A stretch of 64,000 nt of DNA. Origin: Bettongia penicillata ogilbyi (lineage: Eukaryota; Chordata; Mammalia; Diprotodontia; Potoroidae). The DNA lies in assembly GCA_023548195.1 (NCBI GenBank), contig JAJHZJ010000808.1, positions 3,453,182 to 3,517,181 of the forward strand. The letters run 5' to 3'. Both the position numbers and the translations under genes were made by a program. The notes under the pieces were generated by a model. It was given only the letters and a program-made list of their open reading frames with translations, made no database searches and was not told the origin of the DNA. This document shows, in pieces, positions 11,741-23,119 of the stretch (within the stretch, counting starts at the first letter, position 1; every line of letters begins with the position of its first letter).

Positions 11741-11845
11741 AGTAAATGTCCAATTGACAATAGTTGATGCAGGTTTGGAACTTACACTAGGGCTGATTAT
11801 ATTGATCTGGTAGAAACCTACATGAGATAATAAACGGATGAGCGC

Positions 11846-12072
11846 ATATTAAGGCAGCTAGGTAGCATAGTAGATAGAGCTCTGGACATATAGAGTAAGG
11901 AAGATCTGAGTTCAGATGTGGCCTCAGTGTGACCCTGGATCAGTCATTTAACTTCTCTTTGCCTCCATTTCCTCATTATGTAGCACCTACCTCCCAGGAT
12001 TATTGCAAGGATAAAATGAGATGTTTTTAAAGGTCTTTGCCAACTTTAGCGTATTATACAAATGCTAGCTAT
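11846..12072 (+). repeat. tRNA-derived marsupial-type SINE, sense
   Basis: Begins with the tRNA-like head TTAAGGCAGCTAGGTAGCAT, GTAGATAGAGCTCTGGACAT and GATCTGAGTTCAGATGTGGC (B-box region), followed by CAGTCATTTAACTTCTCTTT and a body ending TATACAAATGCTAGCTA. It is nearly full length. It resembles the WSINE/MdoSINE class; the exact family is not resolved. Confidence 0.75.
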
Positions 12073-12560
12073 TTTTGGAGATCGACAAGAGAGGGTGTAG
12101 AGAGAAAAGACAAGGACCTTTGATGTGTACCCTAAGGGAGCAGAATATAGATGATAGAGCAAGTAGAATGAAAAGGACCATCCCAACTTGTGGCAGGTGA
12201 AATGAGAGAACATTGCCATGAAAACCTGTAGAACATCAAGGAGGAGAGAAGGTCATTGGTGTCAGGTGCTTCATTGAGGTCAAGAAGAATGAAGACTGAG
12301 AAAGGGCCATCAGGTTTTGGCCACGTGAGAGATCATTAGTATTTTGGTTGAGTGATATAGAAAACCAAATTATAGGAGGTTAAGAAGTGAATGAGAAGAG
12401 GAAATATAGATAAGAAATGGTATATGGTTGTTTTTACTATGTTTTTGCCTCTGGTGAAAGGGAGAATAGATATGGTACAGCAGTTTAAATGAGACAATTT
12501 AGCAAATGAAAGGTGTTTTTGCCAGATTAGTGGAGGACACAAGGTTTTCATGTTCCAAAT
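12073..12560 (-). repeat. CR1/L2-superfamily LINE remnant, antisense
   Basis: The text TCATTGAGGTCAAGAAGAAT, GACTGAGAAAGGGCCATCAGG and GAGAGATCATTAGTATTTTG follows an order common to antisense copies of old mammalian CR1-like LINEs. The family name is uncertain. Confidence 0.45.
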
Positions 12561-12594
12561 TAGAAAGATCGTTGGATCAAAGATTAAGACTTTG

Positions 12595-12690
12595 AACGTA
12601 CCAAGATGCCATCTAGTCCCACACCCTCATTCTATAAATGAGGAAACTGAGCCTTGGAGAGGTTAAGTGATTTGCCCAGGGTGTGTGCAT
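12595..12690 (-). repeat. MIR-like SINE fragment, antisense
   Basis: Contains GATGCCATCTAGTCCCACAC, AAATGAGGAAACTGAG and AAGTGATTTGCCCAGGG, the usual antisense MIR order. A TGTGTG-rich run (12680-12710) follows. Confidence 0.6.
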
Positions 12691-12869
12691 GTGTGTACGC
12701 ACGTGCATGTTTAGAATTCTCTTAGTGACTTGGGAGTAGTCTTTCATATGGTTCTTGAGGATGTGCATTTCTTCTTTTGAGTAGTCTTTGCTGCTGTCTT
12801 TTGACCCCTATTTATTTTGCTCCTTGTCTTATATTTGCATTACTTCAGGGATGTCTTGGATGTCAGATA

Positions 12870-13557
12870 CTTATAGCATAGATACTTGATGCAAGGATTT
12901 TTCCCCCCAGCCCACAATTTTCTTTTCTCCTGGCTGCATTCATTTTGTCTGTGCAGATAATTTCAGTTTCACAAACTTGAAATTGTCTTTGTGATCACCT
13001 CTCTTTACTTGTTTGATTAGTTTCACTCTTTCCATGAGATTAGTTTCACCCATTTTCCTCTTAGTATTTTAAGGAAAAATGTGGAAAAAAAAACCCCATG
13101 ATCTTTTTATATGGTTAAGTATGCTTTCAGGTGGGCCCAGCTGGAGCTAGATTAAATGGAAACTCCTGCCCTACAATCATTCATTGTGTTCTTTCTTCCT
13201 TTTCCCCTGTAGGTTAGACTGTCTGACTACCTGTTCCCTCTTTCCATCCCCCTTCTCCTGTGGAATGGAATTCGTGGTCTTAGCTTCATTTCAGCAGTTG
13301 GGCCTACTCTCCCCTTCCCAGTGTTACTTTTACCACCCACCTTCGCTCTGCTGCTTAAAAATTCTAAGAAACTAAATCACTTTTTACTTGCATAAAATTT
13401 ATGCTTTTGAAAAGGGTTGTAAAGCTTCAGTGATAATTTTAATTTGCAGAATTTTTTTAAACAATGGTAGAAAATGCTTTAAAGTAAAAGCTGTGGCATT
13501 TAAAAAAGTGTTTATTTGTTGCTTACTTAACTAATTTTTTTTCTGTTTATTTTTAAG
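12870..13557. other. Intronic sequence before the UBE2K exon, partly antisense L1-like
   Basis: 12890-13060 resembles antisense L1 (TTTTGTCTGTGCAGATAATTTC). 13130-13557 looks unique and ends with the pyrimidine-rich acceptor tract of the exon at 13558. Confidence 0.4.
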
Positions 13558-13651
13558 ACGAGCAAAAATCAAATTAAAGTAGATCTTGTAGATGAAAACT
13601 TTACAGAATTAAGAGGAGAAATAGCGGGACCGCCAGACACACCGTATGAAG
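13558..13651 (+). CDS. UBE2K: UBE2K coding exon (residues 22-52 plus first base of codon 53)
   Basis: This 94-nt exon translates in phase 0 as TSKNQIKVDLVDENF and continues to PPDTPYE. It matches residues 22-52 of mammalian UBE2K, an E2 that receives ubiquitin from E1 and builds Lys48-linked chains in cytosol and nucleus. It covers the first strands of the UBC fold. The acceptor is AG at 13556-13557 after a T-rich tract. The exon ends one base into the Gly53 codon; the next base pair is GC, not GT, giving AAG|GCAAGT. Only this boundary keeps frame with the next exon, whose first two bases (GA) complete Gly53. Residues 1-21 must come from an exon upstream of the window. I see no frameshift or stop, so this is the intron-bearing functional gene, not a processed copy. 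The residue match is from memory of the family and I judge it identical to human. Confidence 0.96.
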
Positions 13652-13657
13652 GCAAGT
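13652..13657 (+). promoter_or_regulatory. UBE2K: Non-canonical GC 5' splice site of UBE2K
   Basis: The exon/intron junction reads AAG|GCAAGT. Moving the boundary by one base either way breaks the Gly53 codon shared with the next exon. The flanks match the donor consensus perfectly apart from position +2, which is typical of GC-AG introns: a strong U1 match compensates for the C at +2. Confidence 0.85.
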
Positions 13658-16600
13658 AGTATATTTTTGTGTAAAATATTTTGTAAAGTAGGATTTGTCT
13701 TGATAACAGTGCAGATCACATTGATTTAAAAAATTTTGTTTTCAATATTAGAATTTTGTTTACTTGAATTGATAGTGATTTATTTTATATAATGTAATTT
13801 GATATTTTAATTTTAATGCTATTTATCTAGATTTTTTCTTCCTCTCTGAACCTAGATATTTTTTATGTTTAAGTAAACAAGATTTAGCACTTATATATTT
13901 TCTGTTTATATGAAGATTTAGCATAATTAGTAAAATATGGTTATATTTTAGGTGTAATTATATAAGATATATACTCTATCCTTATCTCCAAGTGTAGACA
14001 TTGTTGTTATCCACTTGGCATCTGTGATGTGTCTTGCTTTCATTTTTTTGTTTACATTATTTTCATTTAAGCCATTTTGTGACATTTAGCAATCTTTATT
14101 TTTATGCATACAGTCTATAATCTTTAAGGGAAGTCTGTTGAAAATGAAATATTTTATTTTCTCTTCTATAAAAAAGTTTTGAATGAGAAGTTTAAAGAGA
14201 GAGAAGATATATCTCTAATAAAATTTGTTCCTTATAGTTGATTTGTCTGATGTTTATTTTTCACCTGAAGTGTTGAATGGGGTCATGGTATTTAGACTTA
14301 GATAGTAAAAGATTTTAATGATGAAGATAAATTATGAAGGATTCTTTGTGAAACATTAGACATCCATATTCAGATTTAATTGATGTATTTACTTTAGTGC
14401 TTCAAAAGATCCATGATTGCATTGGTTTGGGTACTCCCTCCCAAACAGATCACAGCCCATTTATACCATAACAGATGGTGTGATGATTTGCTATGGCTAT
14501 AACAGTCTTCACTTGGGCATTTATTTGGGGATCATTTTGTAACTGTGCTGCTTGGAGAATCACAATTTGAAGCTAGAAGAGACCTTAATAATCAGCTATT
14601 CTAATCCCCAAATTTTACAGATGAGAAAATAGGCCTAAGAGAGGATTGTGACTTGTCTAAGGTCATGCAGAGCCACGGTTGGAGCCCACATTCTCATTGG
14701 GAATCTTATGCTTTTTCCAGGCTACTGTGCTATCATCCTTTCAACATACCCTCATTTTAGACTTTGTTATTGCTTTCTTATTAGAACTTTGTAGCTTAAT
14801 AGGACCTGCCAGAGATTGAATTAGTCTTCAGGAACACAGGGTCAATTCAGTAGTACATTGAGGCATAGGAATGACTGTAGTGACATACAGAAACATTTTA
14901 AAACCGTTCACATGGTTTTTAAACAAATTATTGTTTTGGATATTTATCATATCCCACTCAGATCCTCAGCACAATGCCCTAATTATCTATAAATTGCTCA
15001 GCAAATGTTTGTTAGATTGAACTCAGATTATCCAGAGTTGAATGTATATATTGATACCTATTATAAATGTCATAGTAATTATAACATTTTTATAGATTGT
15101 GATATAATTGTGCTTAAAAAACTTTTAGAAAAGCTAATATTAAAGAATAATATTTAGCAGTTTGTTTAGAGGTCTCAAGGATTTCCCTATTAATAACTCT
15201 TGCCAGTTATAATTTAGAGGTGTCTACTGCAGAATTCATGAATTCTCAATCCCAAGCATAATCATGGGGAATAAGCTGTTAGGTGTGATATACTTCTTAC
15301 TAGACACAACTTCACTGTCAGTTTGTGATACTTAAATAAATAAAATCTATTGCTGCCTTGAATTATAATTGATGTCGATTAGACATGAATTTGCTCAAAG
15401 GCAAATGAATGAAAAGTGTCCTTTTTACCTTATTGATACTGTAGTACAGCAGGTCCTAATTTCATTTACAAGGAAAAATACTGTGTTCATTATCTTGATA
15501 ACTTTTTTTTGATACATTTTTAGCTCTGATTACTAAATTGTAAATTTCTGTACTTTTTCTTATTGTAGAGTTTGGAAGTATTTATCTTTGGAAAACTAAG
15601 CTGTAAGGCAAAATCTAAAATGAAGACTGAGGGGAGGGGAGGTAGCTTAGTTCTTCAAGTGAGATTATTAATTTTTGAACTGATAAGCATTACTGATATA
15701 TTTCCAGCCATATTGGCTATAGTTAAGATAAGATAGGTTAACTTGAATGTTTTATTTTTTTATCACAATGATGATAAAATAAAAATTCTAACTTTCAGAT
15801 TCTAAATAAAATGCATGAGTTTATAAATAGATTTCTTATCCATGAAAAGTTTAATGTGTAAAATATTTACAGTGTTTTATCTTGTAATTTCACTTAGAGG
15901 GCTATTATTTTTTGAAAGGCTGATTTAGATCTTAATGTGGGAGTTGTCAGGTGAGATAGCAAACAACGGCAGACAATCTTCTAGTAACTAGCACGGGAAA
16001 TTTCTATGTATTTCTGAATATTTAAAAAAGCTAAACTACAGACTGTGTAAATTGCTGATGATTTCTTAAATATTTTTTGAATTTTACAAACCCATAATCA
16101 GGAACTGTTTCTTTTCTAATTTGATTTTGGAAGGGCTGTATCATTATTTTAAAATTGTGAGTAGTACTCTTCCTCATTCTTCAAAGTCATTTTCTTCACT
16201 TTGATTGGGATTAAGATCAAGCATTTATAATTTAGTGCTAAAATCATGAACAAATTCACTTTATGCCAGGCATTAAAAATAGTATGAATAGTAGAGAGCT
16301 TAGTGAATTTTTTTGTTATTTCCCTGATGTGATAATCTTCTAATTTTTTACTTTAAAAAAATGTCTCCATAATTATATAGCTTTGTCCTAAAGTTGAAGT
16401 TTTAATACAGTAGAATTAGATATGCTAGTCATATGTTCAGTATATTAGAAATGATAATTTAAGACCTCAAGGGTGACAAACAAGGCTTGTCTAAAACATT
16501 CTGTCATATGAAGATGCACTTTGAATGGAAGACGGAGAGAGAAAGCATATGAATTTAATGAAATGATAATAGGATCTTTGACATAGAAATAGATCTTTGA

Positions 16601-17839
16601 AATAAGAAAAAAGGTATCAGTCTGTTACAGACATCTTTTAAGGGCAGATTAAGTTTTCTTAGTTTTTCAAATCTGCATGTTTTTCAATATTTATGACATT
16701 TCTTAAAATCCCATGTCAACCTTTTTATTTTGACCACTTTTTTTTTCCTTCATGCTGTCATATACACTATCATAGGTGAGTTCTACTGACTCATGAGTGC
16801 TTTGGCCCCTAATGGGACAGCATCAGAAAGTTAGAAGAAAAAGGAAATAGTTCAGAAAAAAGTTAAGAAGAAAGTATCTTTCCTTTCCTATTCCCTTATT
16901 CAATGACCCAAAATAATGGGAACAGAAAAGATTGTATTTAGTACAGACCGCTGCTTTGATTGTATCTTGTAACTCTGTGTCCAGGGTTTTGGGGAGCTAA
17001 TGTTCACTTTAGTACATAATTTTATATTTTTTTGAGTCTTGGTTTGTGAATAGTAATTGATAATAGCAGTCTGTATTTGTTGAGGATATCCTTAGAGGAA
17101 GTCCTCTAATCCAATATCTGAATCAGTGCAGGGAGTACATTATAAAAATCAGGGTATCCATCCCATATCATATGAATACTTGTGTCATGTGTTTAGAGGA
17201 ACTTTGTTCTTAGGGCACAGTAAATCAGTGATGAGGTGGCTGTCTTCTTATTATAGGATATTGATGAAAACTTTTGGAGAGCTTTCCTTTTTTCCTACCC
17301 TCCCCCTCTCTTTTCTACATATTTTAACTAAAATCTTTGATAGTTGAAATCAATTTAAGTGAAAAATGTTCAATATGAGTATTAGCTACTCCTTTTCTTC
17401 CCTTTGCCTTTCGGTTGTTTTTCCATTTTTACTCTTGCATTTAGTGCAGTTACCAAAAGATGCAGGAGAAATAAAAATGGATAAAATTTAGACTAATCAC
17501 TTTATCGAATGGCAGCTCTAGTAGAAAGATCACTTGAAACAATTGGCAGTTTTGGGAGGAGAGGTTGTTGGTTATTTAGTTTGTTCATTTATCTTGGTCT
17601 TGATTATAATAGCTAATAGGTCATTATATATATGTCTTCTGTTTTGAATTGGGTGGGTAGTATCTACTTTAAATTTTAATCAAAATAAGTCACTTTTTTT
17701 TTTAAAAAAAGTGTTGATTTTTGAGCTTTTAGGTTTGTTTTATTCATACCAACTTGTGATCAGATGTAAACCTAAATGATTTCAAGAATTTATGGAAATT
17801 TATTTGGTTTAATATTCCTAACTTCTTAATTTTTTTTAG
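13658..17839 (+). other. UBE2K intron 2 (4,188 nt including the GC donor), mostly AT-rich unique sequence
   Basis: The intron runs from the GC donor at 13652 to the TTTTTTTAG acceptor at 17838-17839. Apart from a MIR-like piece near 14560-14760, I recognise no repeat in it. The longest open frame (17126-17347, 73 codons) has no family resemblance. Low repeat density compared with the other introns makes this the cleanest unique sequence in the window. Some of it may be conserved non-coding DNA, which cannot be judged from one species. Confidence 0.6.
14555..14760 (-). repeat. MIR-like SINE, antisense
   Basis: Contains AGAAGAGACCTTAATAATCAG, TTTTACAGATGAGAAAATAG and CTTGTCTAAGGTCATGCAGA in order. 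It is diverged. Confidence 0.55.
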
Positions 17840-17898
17840 GAGGAAGATACCAACTAGAGATAAAAATACCAGAAACATATCCATTTAATCCCCCTAAG
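17840..17898 (+). CDS. UBE2K: UBE2K coding exon (codon 53 completed, to Lys72)
   Basis: This 59-nt exon starts with the last two bases of Gly53 and reads GRYQLEIKIPETYPFNPPK, residues 54-72 of UBE2K. The YPFNPPK segment is the conserved proline-rich turn of ubiquitin-conjugating domains, before the strand that leads to the active site. The acceptor is TTTTTTTAG ending at 17839. The donor is AAG|GTATTG at 17899, leaving phase 0. At 59 nt it is not a multiple of three, so skipping it would shift the frame and remove the catalytic exon's reading. Confidence 0.96.
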
Positions 17899-18645
17899 GT
17901 ATTGTAAACATATTTTTGTGCATGACCTTTTAAGATATTTTACATTTCTTGGCCCATTAAGTCAACATATATTTCAGCAGTTATTACTGTTCCAATTCCA
18001 GAGCTACTTGCCATGTGTAAACTCTGAATGTGCAGAGGATTTTAGAAGCTGGTAGAAGGAGAATTAAAAGCAGTAAGCTTGCTGTAATGCAGCAGGAAGT
18101 TTCGCTGGCTCAAATTCTTGACATGGAATCAGCAAAATACTCAGAAACCTAGAGAAATTCTCTACAAAAATTGAGGGGTTATAATTTTCTTCAGAAATAA
18201 CAATTTAATATAGATCAGTAGATGGTATCAAACTACAAATATATGGTTTTGATGTGGGCAGCTTCTTTTCTCTTGATGCTAACAATTTAATTAAAGCTTT
18301 TACCTCCCAGCTGGACAATTGCAATATTCTTTCAGCTTCTTGTCCTTTCCTTTTTAATTCATCTTCCACATTATGGCACATCAGTCATCCTAAACCACAA
18401 GTCTGAACCTGTCAATTTCTAGTTAAAATAAACTTCAATGTTTCTTGATAATCTTGACTTTTCTCATTATTTAATTAACTTTTAAATCAAGGTCTTACAA
18501 AATTTTACCCCCTTTTTTTCATTCCCTCTGATTGTAATATGCCTCCTGCCTATCAAACTCATAACCGTCCTTGAAGGTCTAGTTAAAATTCTGCCTCTTT
18601 CATGGGTCCTTTTCTTTTTCTTTTGAATCTCTTTGAGATACAGAT
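17899..18645. other. Start of UBE2K intron 3 with L2-like text
   Basis: 17899-18290 looks unique. 18290-18640 contains blocks that may be sense L2 (CCTCCCAGCTGGACAATTGC, CATCTTCCACATTATGGCAC). No gene is seen. Confidence 0.35.
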
Positions 18646-18647
18646 CT

Positions 18648-18985
18648 AAGTGGTATTGCAGGATCAAAAGGTATTCTAAGTTTTATAACCCTTCAGAATA
18701 GTTGGATCAATTCACAACCATACCTACAGTGCATTAGTGTCCCAATTTTCCTGTATCCCCTCAACATTCATCATTTTCCTTTTCTTCATATTAGCCAATC
18801 TGATAGGTGTGGTTTGGGACCTCCAGAATTATTTTAATTTACATTTCACTAATCAAAAATGATTTAGAGCATTTTTTCATATGACTATAAATAGCTTTGA
18901 TATCTTCATCTGAAAACTGCCTTTTCATATCCTTTGCCCATTTACCAATTGGAGAATGATGTGTATATAAATTTGACTTAGTTTG
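18648..18985 (-). repeat. Antisense L1 ORF2 3' fragment
   Basis: Carries CAATTCACAACCATACCTAC, GCATTAGTGTCCCAATTTTC and ATTAGCCAATCTGATAGG on the + strand. It has the same content and order as positions 1-290 and the - strand of L1 ORF2 ends. Confidence 0.75.
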
Positions 18986-19308
18986 CTGTGTATTTGAGAA
19001 ATGACGTGTTTTTCAGGGATACTTACTGTAGGGGTTGAAAAATTTGAAAGATACATAAATGCTTTAAATATATGTGAACGGGTTTAAAAAAAAAAAACCC
19101 AAAACCCACAATCCCTGCTCATGTAGGTCCCATTCTTAGCTGTGTTTTGTATATTGTAAAAATACTTCATTGGTGCTTTTTTCTTTCTTTTGGTGTCTTT
19201 ATTACTATCTTTCCACTCTCTCTGTCCCCCAGTTCCCTTCCTTGTAACAAACAAGTGTAGATGAACAAAATAATTACTGTCATTTACTCTGTCTAAAGGA
19301 GGAGGAGT
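18986..19308. other. Unassigned, possibly antisense L1 3' UTR
   Basis: A-rich run at 19086-19098 and pyrimidine-rich text. No clear family. Confidence 0.35.
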
Positions 19309-19324
19309 GAACAAACATTTTATT

Positions 19325-20143
19325 TATTTTTTAAATTATTTTTTCTCCACTTAATAGTATTTCTTTTTTTCCAATTACATGTAAAGATAGTTTTTGACAT
19401 TACTTTTATAATATTTTGAGTTCCAAATTTTTTTCTCCCTCCTCCCCAAGACAGCAAGTGATCTGACATAGGCTGCACGTGTATAATCTTATTAAACATA
19501 ATTTCCACATTAGTCATGTTGTGAAAGAAGAATCAGAACAAAAGGGAAAAAATCATGGGAGGGAAATAACAATAACAAGAAAAGAGAAAATGATATGTTT
19601 CAGTCTGCATTCAGACTCCATTGTTCTTACTCTGGTAAACTCTGGTTCTTACTCTAGTTTTTTTCCATCATGAGTTGTCTTAGATCATTATATTGCTGAA
19701 CAGAGCTAAGTCTATCAAAGTTGATCATTGCACAATGTTGCTGTTATTTTGTACAATGTTCTCCTGGTTCTGCTCACTTTACTCAGCATCAGTTTGTGCA
19801 GGGCTTTCCAGGTTTTTCTGAAATCTGCCTGTTCATCATTTCTTATAGCACAATAGTATTTGATTATATAAATGTACCCCAACTTGTCCAACCATTCCCC
19901 AGTTGATGGACATCCCCTCAATTTCCAGTTCTTTGCCACCACAAAAAGAGCTGCTATAAATATTTTTGTACATATAGATCATTTCCACTTTTTATGTCGT
20001 TAAAAATTTTTTCTTTGGGACACAGAGCTAGTAGTGGTATGGCTAGATCAAAGGGTATGTCCAGTTTTATAGCCCTTTAGAATTCCAAATTGCTCACAGG
20101 AATGGTTGAATCAGTTCAAGACCCCACGAGCAATGCATTAGTG
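19325..20143 (-). mobile_element. 5'-truncated L1, antisense, with target-site duplication
   Basis: The - strand has the 3' UTR and the end of ORF2. The frame at 19942-19715 (- strand) contains GEWLDKLGYIYIIKYYCAIRNDEQ, the L1 ORF2 C-terminus, followed by SRTRRTLY. GAACAAACATTTTATT at 19309-19324 and GAACAAGCATTTTATT at 20144-20159 (15 of 16 identical) bracket it as the target-site duplication, with the tail next to the left copy. The right flank continues as an antisense L2 end or MIR-like sequence (AGTGCCTGTGATATGCTAGG). Confidence 0.8.
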
Positions 20144-20144
20144 G

Positions 20145-20215
20145 AACAAGCATTTTATTAAGTGCCTGTGATATGCTAGGCATTGTGCTGAATGCTTTAC
20201 AAATATCACTTCATT
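20145..20215 (-). repeat. L2 3' end or MIR fragment, antisense
   Basis: TTATTAAGTGCCTGTGATATG, CTAGGCATTGTGCTGAATGC and ATATCACTTCATTTGATC follow the reverse complement of the LINE/SINE end. It forms the right flank of the L1 insertion at 19325-20143. Confidence 0.55.
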
Positions 20216-20224
20216 TGATCTTTG

Positions 20225-20880
20225 GAAATTTACTCCTTGTTTACCTCTGTTTCTTTGATTTTCTTTCAGTTGATATTCCTTCAAATATCTAGTGTTGTCA
20301 TGACCATTGTGTTGATCATAATTCTTAACTCTTAAAATTGTTATTCCTTACAATGTTGTGGTTTTGTATAAGTTTTCCTAGTTTTGCATATTTCACTCTG
20401 CATCAGTTCATAAGTCTTCAGGTTTTTCTAAACTTTTTCTCATCATGCTCTTGCTATGATATTTTTTCAACCATTCTACTTGGGCAGTTCTTTTCTACAA
20501 CAAAAATTGTAGTGCTATAAGTATTTTTATGTATGTAATCTTTTCCTTTTTTCTCAGATTTCTTTAGGGTAAATGTCTAGTAGTGATATTGTTTGATCAG
20601 AGGCTTTGTACAGTTTAGAAAATTTTGAGATTGAATTCAAATTGATTTCTAAAATTGTGGAATCAATTCGTCATTCCACCCACAGTTCACTAATACTCTT
20701 GTCCTCTTAAAGCCCTTCCAACAATTTTTATTTTCTCCTTTGGTCAACTTTACCAATCTGAAATTTGTTAGCTGCAATCTCAGAGTTATTTTAATTTAAA
20801 TTTATTTTGTTATTCTTTGTTTATTTTCAAGAAATTATTGAGTTCTCCCTCTTTTATCTGTCTCAGAATTTTAGCATTTG
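20225..20880 (-). repeat. Decayed L1 3' end and ORF2 fragment, antisense
   Basis: TCTGCATCAGTTCATAAGTC, CAGGTTTTTCTAAAC and TTGTAGTGCTATAAGTATTT occur in the same order as in 19325-20143, but are much more diverged. This is therefore an older insertion. Confidence 0.65.
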
Positions 20881-21240
20881 AAAGGAAGTTATATTTAATC
20901 CTTTCTCTCACTAGATAGGGTAATCTATGGCTTGAACATATTCAGTCATCAAGAGCAACCCTGTTACGTATTTAGATAGATGTACTTCAAATATTCTTTC
21001 CTTTATTGAACTGAAATCTATCTTCCTCTAAATTTTTGTCTTGCTTTGAAAACATTTTCTTCTCAGTTAAAGAGCTATTTTTCCTTCCTTTACCCCACCC
21101 TTCAAATAAAAAGAAAGCCCTTGTAGCAAACATGCTGAGTTAAGCAAAACAAATTCCAGCATTGGCCGTGTCCAAAAAATATGTTTCTCATTCAGTGCCT
21201 TGCATTTAATACTTCTATCAGGGGCAGCATGCTTCATTAT
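20881..21240. other. Unassigned intronic sequence
   Basis: A 66-codon antisense frame (21267-21067) has no recognisable domain. No repeat signature is seen. Confidence 0.35.
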
Positions 21241-21570
21241 CCACCCCCTGTAATTGTGGTTGATCATTGCATTTGATAAGAATTCTTAACTTTTTCAAAT
21301 TTCTTGGTCTTTATAGCATTGTTATTGTATGATTTGTTCATCTGGTTTTGCTCACTTCATTTTGTATCATTTTATACAAATCATATAGGTTTCTCTGAAA
21401 TCTCACCTTTTAAGCACTGTATTGTATTCTATTACATTAATATGCCATTGATTTTTTTCATCCATTCTCCACTTCTTTTAACTTTCTGTTGTTGGTCCCA
21501 ACTTTTCTTTTTTGTGGGGGCTGTGAATGGGAGATTCTGCATGTTTTGTATCAGGATTCTTTTCTACTGT
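21241..21570 (-). repeat. L1 3' fragment, antisense
   Basis: GGTTGATCATTGCATTTGATA, GTTCATCTGGTTTTGCTCAC and CATCCATTCTCCACTTC parallel the 3' ORF2 region of the other antisense L1 copies. Confidence 0.6.
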
Positions 21571-21624
21571 CCAGTTCAGATTCCTGTGAACCCCTTGCCT
21601 TTTGCCCCTTTGCTTTTGTCTTTA

Positions 21625-21715
21625 GATCAGGGCTTCTTAAACTTTTTCCACTTGTGACCCCTTCAGTGCACCTTAAACTATGGGTTACACACTAGATAAA
21701 TTTAAAAGTACAGAA
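21625..21715. mobile_element. hAT-like MITE fragment
   Basis: ATCAGGGCTTCTTAAACTTTTTCC and TTGTGACCCCTTCAGTGC resemble one terminus of a hAT MITE. The opposite end is not visible. Confidence 0.4.
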
Positions 21716-22079
21716 TCTTAATGTTGGAAGGTACCTTAAAGGTTATTTTGGCTAGATTCTCTTACACTTGAACCTTTTTTGAAATAATATGGTTTCCATA
21801 ACCTTTAACTTCCTTTCCCTAGAGTTCATTACAATACAAAGTTGCTTAAAATTTTTAACTCAAAGATCTTATGTTTATCTCACTTCCTCTTTTTAAAATT
21901 TAAAAGAATTTATGATCTTGGCAGTCATGAACATATATTCCATTATTCCAACAAAGAACAGAAAGAGGATTATTGTATGAAATTACAAACTTCCATTAAA
22001 TCTGGTACTAATTTTTACCCTGTTTATGTTCTCATTTGAACTTTTTTTCTGTAGTTTTTGTTTTATTAATGTTTTTTAT

Positions 22080-22560
22080 GTTTTATGTTTCAATTTTTGC
22101 TAACATCAGCCCTATAGAGACCATTCCCCCTTGTAGCCAAGAAAAAAATCAAAATAACCCATTGATCATATTTGAAAATATGTATCTCATTCTGCACTTC
22201 TAATTCATTTAACATTTGCTATTTCCATCTCTCATCCTTGCCAGGATGAGATGTGTGTGTGTGTGCGAGTGACCCTTATAGAATTGTTTTATTTTGTTAT
22301 TGGTGATATAGAATAATCTTTCATAGCTTTCATGTTTATACTTTTTTCCCCACTTGTCTATTGGGGAGTCATTCTTGGTTTATAGTTTCACTTCCATGTA
22401 TATATGTGTGGGTGCACACATCTTTGATATGAGATTTTTATCAGATATATTTGCTATCAAGATTTTCCCCAGTTAACTGCTTTTCTCATTCTATTTATGT
22501 TTACTTTGCTTTTACAAAAACTTACACATTTTAGCTGTCTTTTGTTTATTTTTTTAGATA
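22080..22560 (-). repeat. L1 fragments, antisense, with short (TG)n
   Basis: Includes CCCACTTGTCTATTGGGGAG and GATTTTTATCAGATATATTTGC, corresponding to antisense ORF2 3' sequence. TG-rich run at 22252-22264. Confidence 0.55.
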
Positions 22561-22564
22561 GGTA

Positions 22565-22835
22565 AGGTAGGTCAGGTATGTTTCAGGTACTGTGTTAAGT
22601 GCTAAGGACATAAATACAGGCAAACAAGACAAGTCCCTTATCCCAAAATAGGTTATAATTTGGTAGGGGAAGACAACATATGAGAAGGGGCAGAAAAAGC
22701 AAGGTTGTGGAGATAGCTGTGGAGATAGCTAGAAACAATGTGGAGGTGTGGATTCAGGCAAGAGAAGGTGAAAACTCAGTTCTAAGCACCTGGAGTCATA
22801 GGATTTACAGATGAAAAAGGACTGTAGAAGGCATC
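22565..22835 (-). repeat. L2 3' end, antisense
   Basis: TTTCAGGTACTGTGTTAAGTG, AATACAGGCAAACAAGACAAG and AATTTGGTAGGGGAAGACAAC follow the L2 reverse complement. Confidence 0.6.
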
Positions 22836-23119
22836 TATTTCTCTCAGTTTACCAATGTGGAAACTGTGTACATAATAGGAACAACAACCATCAGATTTTG
22901 AAAATATTTAGTTTTAGTTAAGAATTCTTCTAGCCATAGTTGTGAAAAATATCTCCTTTAAATTTTGTCAGAAATCACTTGACCTTTTATGTCTAGGTCA
23001 TGTATTGCTTTCGAAGCTTCTCTTGCCAGGTTGCTTTCCAGTTCTCCTAGAGGCTTTGCTCCAGCAGATGTTATCTTTTGGTCTATCAGACACTGTCCTA
23101 CTTTGATTACTTGCGGGCC

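Noticed and set aside
11846..11920. tRNA gene
   Set aside because: The tRNA-like head is the start of a SINE, with a diverged B box and a SINE body downstream.
13558..13651. UBE2K exon as part of a processed pseudogene
   Set aside because: The four segments are separated by introns with splice sites, are in frame and lack lesions, so this is the parental gene.
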